Below are positions 56,096 to 64,000 of a DNA stretch of 64,000 nt, in pieces. A program made the translations under genes and the position numbers. The notes below the pieces were generated by a model. The model had not been told where the DNA came from. It worked only from the letters and a program-made list of their open reading frames with translations, and ran no database searches. The DNA is taken from positions 3,370,501 through 3,434,500 of the forward strand of contig WPIO01000039.1 in the NCBI GenBank assembly GCA_009760855.2. Reading direction: 5' to 3'. This stretch comes from Cristatella mucedo. Taxonomy: Eukaryota > Bryozoa > Phylactolaemata > Cristatellidae. How positions within the stretch are numbered: the first letter of the stretch is position 1; each line of letters begins with the position of its first letter.

Positions 56096-59000
56096 CTATA
56101 TTAATAGCACCAATATTGCAAGTATTACATCGTCCTGGATTTAGATTGTTACTCAATGCATCAGCGATTCTATAGTGACCATAAGCATAACTGCAGATTC
56201 CACAGTCTAACCAGTATCGTTTTGAATCGAAAGCTGATAGTGCTACTTTGTTTTGTTTAATCGTATACATTACATGCTTTTCACTTCTAATCAATGAATG
56301 TTCACATTTATTTTCTACCTTTTTATCTAAGCAGTTTTTAAAGTCTTCATGTTTCAAGTGTTTATCAATAACATTTTTGCTAACGCCTTTAGCTTTTTTA
56401 AATTGTCCTATTTGTTCTTTCTCCTTATCAAGCATTTCATTCATCTCACAAACTTTTTTAACTATTCCTAATGATTTTCCTTTATCATCAAATACTTCTT
56501 TATCAGTGTAAATAGTATAAGAGTAAAGTTTTGGTCTTAGAAAAACACATTCATCTAATATTGCTGCTTTTACCTTATCAGTTATCTCATCTTTAAATTT
56601 GCCAACAACTTTACTATTTCCTTTTATAATACTTTTTGCTTTATCATCATTCCAAAAAGGATAGTCATCCGGAAAAGTATTTAGATCTAATGATTCTGGG
56701 TAATTGATAAAGTCTTTATAAACATCCTCAGTAAATATCTCCATGACGAGTGAATCAATATCAGTATACATCAAGTTTATTTTTGATCCATATCTTTTTT
56801 CATTGTTAGATAATAGAATTTCTGCATCAATACTTTAGATAAGTCAAGTATGCAAAATCCAACATAAATAGGTTTGTTTAAAGTTATAGATTCCTTACTA
56901 CTTTCTATGCAGATAATGTTATTAGTTAATATCTTTCTGTCTACTAATCTTGGACTTCTATAGATTTTATTCATCTTAGCCAACTCTTCATCTACATTTT
57001 CATTAAGTAACTCAACATTATTTCTATCTCGAACATTCTCCATTGTTTTACCAAAGAATGAATTATTGAGTAATTTAAAGAAATCTTTTTCAAAATCATT
57101 TGCTGCTTTACCTTTAAGTTTTGTGTTGTTATCAATGTACAACTCTAGCCAATTGGACTGATCAAACTCTAATACTCTGTGAATAAATGTTAACTCATAT
57201 CCTAATTCAATACAATTCTTAAGATTAAGATAATGAATAACATACTTTTGTTTTGGTTCCAAATCCAATATCAGCTTTTCAACTGGATCGTTTCCTCTAT
57301 TAAAAGAGTTTTGATAGTTTGAGTGTTTATTCTTCTTTATTTGTTTGTTTTCAGGAAGTAAAGGATAATCAAAAAATAAATCATGTTTATCTTTTGGACA
57401 GTGTATATCAATTTCAAGAACATAATCTTTATTTGATGAAGGTTTAAATTTTTTAACTATATCGTTTTTATTTTTGTTCCATGATTTTACTTTTTGATTT
57501 GATAAGAAATTAAACCCTCCAGTTGGTAGAGATTGTTTCATAGCCCAGCCATAAAGATTTGTAGCATCAAAATATAATAAGTATGACTTAAACTTATCTG
57601 GATTGAAATTGCTACATCTACTATTACTTGCTTTGGCTTTACGTTTTGATACTTGTGTCATTCCTCCACGAATTCCTTTTTCAAAGAATAGATACATATC
57701 TGGATCAGTTAGCAATTCAAGAACAACTCCTGTATATTTTAGTCCTGCTGTCCAAGTTAATTGTGGAGTTGTCATAAACTTTGCAGGATCTATCTGATAA
57801 TGTGTAATTATTAGATCACGAAATCTCTCAAAAACATCTGCTAGTGCTAAAACATCAATAGTTAAATATAAATCGTGGTATTCTCTTAATGTTTTTATTT
57901 CAAAAGCATTCCAAACTTTCTTTGCATGAATATAATCTTCTTCTGAAATATGTCCCCTAATGCTTGAATAAAACTTTTCAATTGGTGGTAAACTTGTCTC
58001 ATCAAATCTAGCAAAAGAATCCATGTACTCATATGGATACATACCTTTTTTCGTTAGTAGTGACATCTTTGCATCATCAATTTCTTTAAAGTGTTGCCTC
58101 ATTATATACAATTTATCATTTGCTTTAGCCAAATTTTTCACCAATTTATGAAGTGGATTTTGTAATAATTGATAAGAATCTCTAAAACAAAGATTTCCAA
58201 AACTTATTGTTAAAAACTTCTCTTTGTTATTGGCAATTACTTGTTTTTTTATCTTTATCGCAATTAAGCGCACTAACAATTAGATGTGAGTCGTATCCTC
58301 TTAGATTATGAATATAAACAGGAAGTTTAAAGTTTTTTGGGCAAACTCTTAGCTTTTTGTTGCAGACATCATGTGCAGCACCTCTATATTTTCCAGTAAG
58401 ATGACAGTGATCAAGAACTTTTTGATCTTCAGTAAAGCAGTTTCCACAAATCCAACAAACAGATGCATTATTATAATTTTCTTTTTCTTCTTCTGGCATA
58501 TTTTCTCGATCAAAAACTTTATTTTTTTTCAAGTACTACTTTTAGATTCTCTATCTGCATTTCACAATCTTTCTTTAAAGACAAAATGAAATCCTTAACA
58601 CAGTCAGCGCCAAAAGTTTGCTTATATTTTGTTACAATCTTTCCTTCATGATTTACAATTACATAGCCAGCAGAACAAGGTTTATGTTGATTTACAGATC
58701 CTTTTACTGATTCTTCTGGTTTATCAATTGTTCCTAGTAAACATTCAAAATCTGCATATGCTGTTATTGGCAATTTAATCATTTTGCCAAAATCTCTAAA
58801 CATAACTAAATCTCCTGTGCCATCCTTTCTTTTATTAGCCACCGGCATTTTTATTCTTGAAGTCCCACAATTCTCTGAATTACAATCTGCAACATGTTTA
58901 TCCAACTTTTCTTGTTCATGAAACCTTGAGAGACATCTCTTACAAAATAATCTTGTTCTACCACTATCTTTATCTGTTCTACAAAGTGCATTAAAATTTG

Positions 59001-60111
59001 TTACTAGTACATGGTGAGATCTTCCTCTATAAGAATAAAGAAGCAAATCTATATGTTTTTCACCTTCCTCTGAACAAACAATTAATGGATAAACTGAGTT
59101 GTTATACTCGTAAACATTTATTGAAACATTGAATAATTTTGCAAGTTTTGGAATATCTTCTGCTCTAATTGGTACGTTGCCATTGACCATAAACTGATTT
59201 CTTGGATCTTTATTATCTATAGGAAAGAATAAATGTTTTATTAGAGGTAGTATATCAGAATATTTCTCAAGCATTATTTGCCTTAAATCATGAATTGCTT
59301 CTGGATGATTCTCTCTCGGATGTAATGCTCTCAGAATACACCACAATGCACAAAAGTTGTCATCTGTATTTTTTTATATTATAACACATCTCTTATTTCT
59401 TAACTTGATTGGTAATTCACAATACGAGCCTCCAATTTGTGGAACAAAGACTGTAAACTTTGCAAATGCATTAGATATCCCAACAATTCTACAAGAAGAA
59501 CCACCTTCGTTCCATTCATCTACAGTTTTATTAATCTTTGAAAAATGTTTGTCAATTATTGAATTAAAATGAGAAACTCTACTTAGTGCTATTGGGGAGA
59601 GACCATTAATTGGAGCATAGATAATATCTTTCTTAGCATTTTCTATTTTTAATTGCAGAAGAAGACTCATTTTTACATTGCCATATTGGCTAGAGATATC
59701 TTTCATAGCATTTATTAATCCAGGAGATGCTTTTTCCTTAAATACTTCTAAATCTGCATCTTCAACCTCAAAACCTTCATACTCATAATCTATTAAGCTA
59801 CCAATAGTAGTCTTTCTACCTAAAAACCATCCACTAGTATCAATCTTACAAAGACGTTTTGCTTCTTCATAGAAACAATTTTTACTTTCTGATTTTTTCG
59901 GATTAATTATTTTATTAACAGAAAGACGTTCAATCAATTCTTTTATATCAACTGCCGAAACTGGATAATGAACAATTCTAGTTGACTTGCCATACTTCTT
60001 AGTAAAAGAAGGTTTAACATTAAAACGCTGCTCATAAGAAAATACTAATCTTTTTGCATGGTCATTGAATGACTCTCCCTCACGCCGTGAAAATGAATTT
60101 ATTTCAGACAT
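56076..60111 (-). pseudogene. protein-primed DNA polymerase B (pPolB), broken
   Basis: About 1345 codons, full Polinton length. Order: an N-terminal region of ~245 residues of unknown role; CALWCILRALHP block; Cys-x2-Cys...His...Cys finger (58880-58945); exonuclease motif YADFECLL (near 58745); a CWICG...DHCHLTGKYRGAAH zinc site and FKLPVYIHNLRGYDSHL; palm motif A FDATNLYGWAM (near 57550), motif B NNSFFGKTMENVR (near 57050) and motif C YTDIDS (near 56757). It would replicate the element from protein-primed ends. Lesions: TAA at 59374-59376 and frameshifts near 58525, 58250 and 56775, mostly in A runs. The first 13 residues lie in the TIR. Confidence 0.96.
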
Positions 60112-60390
60112 CTTATAATATATAAATATTTTTCTTTAAATCAAATTTAGAAACTCTGAAAACAATTTACTATAATATATAATAATAACTACATTTTGTA
60201 ATATTGTTAGTAGTCTATTGTTTTCCATTGCTCCGAAGCAACACCTGTTGGAGTAGGATTTGATTTTTCTTTTTCGGACACTGACACTCAGGAGGGCGAC
60301 TACAAAAGGAGACTGAGCGATAGCGAGGTCGAATTTTGGAGTGTGCTCGAGTGAGGGTCAGGGTGCGAAATGGAAAAATCACATACTACC
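60073..60390 (-). repeat. Polinton right terminal inverted repeat
   Basis: Reverse complement of 35544-35861 with a handful of differences; it ends ...CATACTACC. It includes the PolB ATG and first 13 codons. Confidence 0.95.
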
Positions 60391-60395
60391 AAGTG
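60391..60395. repeat. candidate target-site duplication (right), AAGTG
   Basis: Same pentamer as 35539-35543. In the empty paralogue the corresponding position reads CATGT (complement orientation) at 9974-9978. Confidence 0.6.
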
Positions 60396-60545
60396 GGAAG
60401 CATAGCAGAGTCAGGAGAGCAGTTGAGGTAGTGAGTAGCATAGAAGGAGCACACACCACGAATAGAACACCGAACCCGCGTTCGGAAAACCACACACCGC
60501 ATATGCGACATCGAAATCGCGTTGGCAACAACTATGTAGCTAACA

Positions 60546-61135
60546 AGTGAATACGTATTTAACGCGCTTGCCGTTTGACTGGCACATTTCTTTGGGTGGG
60601 GACAACTCCGGCTCCTTTACTTGTATGACGCATCACTAGATCGCAAGGTAAACATACAGGACCTTTGACCGAGGCATCCGCTCTAGATCGCGAGCTGGCA
60701 GCCGGCCATTAGAGCTCGGTTCACTCTTCGCGAACGACTTTTCCATAGGGAACTACCGTCGTCTCGGCCTTCCATCGAGGTAGGTAAGGCTAGGGGGCGG
60801 GGAGGGAGAGGGAAAGATAACCCGTGTGGAGTACGATTGAGGCGAGTTGCAGCCAGCCGCTGTAACATGTCTGTACGCAGCTTAATCTTATAATTAGACC
60901 AGGGGAGGCCGTAAAGGGCTGGTACTAGCATGCAGCGCTTGGGTTCGTTGGCGTACTGGAATCGCGGGCCTGCCGAAAGGACCAGCTGGATGATCCGATC
61001 GACCTTCAACACCCAACGGTTGCTCGCGACCGGGTCTCTAGTTGCCCATAGTAATGGCGTCGTCTCATTTTTTCAAAAGATTACGGGCCTCTGTCGCTCT
61101 GGTCTAGCCATGCGACTGCTCTGGGCCAGGTTCTA
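60546..61135. other. intergenic, no gene recognised
   Basis: Short overlapping frames only (60683-61235 on both strands). Confidence 0.4.
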
Positions 61136-61139
61136 TGAC

Positions 61140-61275
61140 AGAGGTACTTTTGTGTGCTGGCACTGCATGCTACCATTTGGTCATGCATCCTTTAGGGCAT
61201 ATTCAAAGTGTCTAGAAAGAGAATTAGTTTTCTAGATGTGCTTCATAAATGTATTGTTATTGTTATTATGTATTG
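61140..61275 (+). mobile_element. CR1/L2-like LINE 3' end fragment
   Basis: Diverged 3' UTR, GTGTCTAGAAAGAGAATTAG, and a (TTA)n-like tail. Confidence 0.65.
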
Positions 61276-61437
61276 ATGCCATTATCTATCTCGAGTTGAA
61301 TTAATCACTTCCCCTCAGAGTATAAGACCGCTTCGAGATGGATGCCCGCTTCTTTTTCTCAGGCGTCGGTTGGAAGCCCATTTTTAGTATGCTGGAGCTT
61401 TCTTATTTTCATGTGTGTGTGTTTGTGTGTGTGTGTA

Positions 61438-61811
61438 ATAATAATAGTAATACTATTAATGCACTTGATAAAGCGCCTTCAGAGAACTCAATCTCTTTCT
61501 AGGCGCTTTACATTTGCTGCAAAGAGAAACACGATTGAGGGGTGAGTAATATCATGCTTGATAAACAGCATGAATACCATGGTTAGGGGTGACATGCACA
61601 GGGTCAGCACGCAAGTGTGGTAAGTGGCAGCATGCACAGTGTCAGCACGCATAAGCACATGAAGGACGAATCACAGGGCCCACTAAATGCTGTCTTAAAT
61701 AGGTGTGTTTTAAAGTTATTTTTAAATGTGGTCAGGTCAGGGGATGTTCTGACGCAAGTCTAGAGTGAGTTGTGATGCAAGTCGGGAGTGAGTCCCAGGC
61801 TTTGGGAGCAT
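61438..61811 (-). mobile_element. CR1/L2-like LINE 3' fragment
   Basis: (AAT)n tail (61438-61460), 3' hairpin (AAAGCGCCTTCAGAGAAC), 3' UTR and the last codons of the protein. A short internal duplication of GATGCAAGTCGGGAGTGAGT-type sequence lies near 61750-61795. Confidence 0.9.
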
Positions 61812-63058
61812 TATGTGTATGTGAGTGTGTGCTCACTTCCCACATGGACCGATATCGTTACTCAGATTTATAGCCATACTCAAACAACCCTCTGCAGCAC
61901 AGTACGTCGCAAGCTAGTGGGTTGATCATTGTTTGGACCTTAGCATGCTTGTACTGCATAAACTACAATGCATTATTGAGATGCTACCATTTCGTTTGCT
62001 GGCTGCAGTCATTTGCATACAGCAGGCACCTGGTCGGAAAGAATGTGTGAGGTAATAATATCGGCATCACAGGTGGGCATGAGTGCCAGTCTTACTGTTC
62101 TATTCAGTTACCCCATTTCTAATTGGTTTTCGTCTCCCATTGTCTGTCCCACACGTGTCCCTCCTCTTCCTGCCTTTTGTCGGTCTCCTATGTGTCTTCA
62201 CTAGCTCTCTGCCTCTGCATGTTCCTCTCTCTCTCCCAATCACTATCTTTATCTCTTGCTTTCTTCTGTCTCTACCTTGCTCCACATCTTTCTTTCGTAT
62301 TTTTCTTTATTTTTCTCCTCTTTCTCACTCTCTCTCAACCTTTCTCTCCCTACCTACTCACTCTTCCAACACTGCGCCTGATTTACCCACAAAATTGTTG
62401 TTAGGTCCTCAGTTGCATGTAGATTGTCAATAGAGACTGGCTGCTCTGCTGTAAGTAAGCTCCAAATTGATTATCTAGCATCATTGTAGAATGTCAAGCA
62501 AGACTGGCCGTTCCAATGATCAGCTGAACACTTACTTGCGGAGTCACAGCAGCCCACTGCACCCGGTTCAGGAAGCACTGATACAGGTAGGCACCAGCAT
62601 GCAGCACGTGCCCTACTGACGATACTACTGACCTACTGTGCGATGGTGCTTGCCTGAGGGAGCCTACTGGTCCTTAAGCTTAACTTCCATCCCTCAGCCA
62701 CCGGCACCATGGCAACGTAGGTTCTCACACTTGCCTGTCGCTCGTAATACTTTTGCCGGTCACGTGTGGGACCGACAGGAAGCTGGCTAGAGAGGATTGC
62801 AGGTAACAGCTAGCTGGCAGGACTGGCAGTCCGACTTGTAAGCCTTGCCTAGAAAGCAGCTCTGAATACATTGCATGCTGACGATTCGTTGACTAAGGTC
62901 GCCGGTGCCCAATTGCTGGTTACCCTGCAGAACTTTGTCCTCTCACTCACACTTCTCTTTTCCTCTCTCTCTCTCTACTTTCCTCTTCTATATCTATCTA
63001 AGATATGTCTCACTGACTCCTTTTTAGCCTCTTAAACACACGCAGCATGCACATGCAT

Positions 63059-63121
<63 letters not shown>

Positions 63122-63360
63122 CTCTCTTTCCCTCTCTCTTCCCGGCACATTCCTTACTTCTCACTCTCGTCACTCAATGTCTCTACCTATCTATTTGTCT
63201 CAGCTCTCTATCTGGCATTTCCTCTAATTCCTTGCTCTCTCTGCCTCTCTAATTATTTTCCACTCTATCCGTTTCTCTCACGATCTCCTAGCTTATCATT
63301 AACAACTGCTACAACAGCACTAGTACTAATTATAAAGCATTTGTTTAGCTGCGTAAGGTG
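61812..63360. other. intergenic with pyrimidine tracts and microsatellite
   Basis: A C/T-rich strand-asymmetric tract (about 62100-62360) and (CT)n near 62955-62985 flank a (CA)n run. Open frames here are low-complexity artefacts. Confidence 0.5.
63058..63118. repeat. (CA)n microsatellite
   Basis: About 30 CA units followed by (CT)n. Confidence 0.97.
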
Positions 63361-63364
63361 CTAA

Positions 63365-64000
63365 ACTTTAGCACCTTAAGAGAACCAAATTTCTCTATAA
63401 TCACTTTGCATATGCTGGAATGGAAGCCTGTCAGTTGGTTGGGTCAGGTGGTAACATGTACCATTTCATTCTGCACGAACGCAGAAAGAACAGCCCACAC
63501 CGACAGAGATAATACCGTGACGAACAGGTGGCTTCTTAGCTCTTTTTACGTGTCAATTCACGGTATTTCCTTACGTCAGTCAAGAATGAGTTCCAGGCAT
63601 CAAGCATATGAACTGAAAGCATGCTGTCTAATAGATTTGACGTTGGTTAAGACACAGCTAAATTACGGAAGTCACATGGAGAATTATTATTAGAAGCATG
63701 ACATGGGGTCACTTCGATAAGTGGGTGGGGGAGCAAGAAAATGAAGAGACATGGAAGTGAGTGACAGAAGCTTGAAATAGGCAGATGCTGGGGCGCCAGC
63801 TTAGGTCCGTGAGTAGCAGCATATTGTGGCAGCCGTGATGTTCGTGACAGACAAGTTTAGGTACTTATTTGTATACCAATTGTAAGCATTCCACTGTACA
63901 GGCCGGAAGTCATTGGAGCACTGATTTGCAGAAGTCTAGGCAGGATGTCACAAATGCATGCACTGAGTTTAGCCAAGGTATTCTTACCTAAGCAAGCCGA
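63365..64000 (-). mobile_element. CR1/L2-like LINE, ancient copy, runs off window
   Basis: Minus-strand remnants of the 3' hairpin (63365-63415), the C-terminal codons (TTCCAGGCATCAAGCATATG) and the AGCAGCATATTGTGGCAGCC and CAGAAGTCTAGGCAGGATGT blocks seen in younger copies. Much more diverged than the others. It continues past the window edge. Confidence 0.7.

Larger units (their letters stand above)
35544..60390. mobile_element. Polinton/Maverick element, defective, about 24.8 kb
   Basis: Bounded by inverted repeats of about 318 bp, and carrying the diagnostic set: protein-primed PolB, retroviral-type integrase, A32/FtsK-like ATPase, adenovirus-type protease and double-jelly-roll-like capsid proteins. 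It is AT-rich and gene-dense compared with the flanks. It is dead: many genes have stops or frameshifts, a LINE (about 46966-49257) and a SINE (about 44427-44579) have inserted, and the TIRs differ at a few positions. Without the nested insertions it would be about 22.4 kb. Confidence 0.96.

Noticed and set aside
36351-60111. Stop-codon readthrough or an alternative genetic code in the Polinton
   Set aside because: TAA, TAG and TGA all occur as internal stops, true ends also use them, and frameshifts accompany them. Random decay explains this better.

Overview
This is animal nuclear DNA, not bacterial. It has long (CA)n and (CAG)n microsatellites and many decayed copies of a CR1/L2-like LINE ending in (ATT)n. 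It also has tRNA-derived SINEs, a hAT transposon remnant and long stretches with no credible gene. I cannot name the species; an invertebrate is most likely. I found no convincing host protein-coding gene, rRNA, tRNA gene or CRISPR array.

The centrepiece is one Polinton/Maverick-type virus-like element of about 24.8 kb (35544-60390). It is bounded by terminal inverted repeats of about 318 bp and a 5-bp flanking direct repeat, AAGTG. Its core genes are a protein-primed DNA polymerase B (56076-60111), a retroviral-type integrase (36783-37664), an FtsK/A32-like packaging ATPase (45049-45720), an adenovirus-type protease (45755-46487), a hexon-like major capsid candidate (39748-41412) and two adjacent penton-like proteins (41940-43677). 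Other virion-type genes include a PLA2-like protein (49343-49837) and several small minor-capsid candidates. Less expected cargo includes up to four phage-tail-fibre-like proteins (38087-38947 and 51817-54486), an HNH-AP2 endonuclease (50164-50718), a YqaJ/lambda-exonuclease-type nuclease (38922-39755) and a papain-fold-like protein (35823-36350).

The element is old and defective. At least eleven genes carry in-frame stops or frameshifts, a CR1/L2 LINE is inserted at about 46966-49257, and a SINE interrupts a gene at about 44427-44579. The gene layout is compact, with ATGs almost touching neighbouring genes. About twenty start codons are preceded by nearly the same TATA(G/A)-type motif within a few bases of the ATG, which suggests a common promoter used by the element. 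The TIRs extend into the coding sequence of the two outermost genes, so two different proteins share the same first 13 residues.

Region by region: 1-35.5 kb is repeat-rich host DNA. It contains a decayed transposon-like gene (about 560-1290), LINE fragments, CpG-rich blocks near 5, 9-10 and 12.7-13.1 kb, a hAT remnant (10854-11717), a 519-bp near-perfect inverted repeat (16020-16538), and a duplicated unclassified repeat (28855-29250 and 32072-32456). At 9.83-10.11 kb there is a diverged paralogue of the sequence the Polinton inserted into, which works as an empty site. From 60.4 to 64 kb the window returns to host DNA with LINE pieces and microsatellites.
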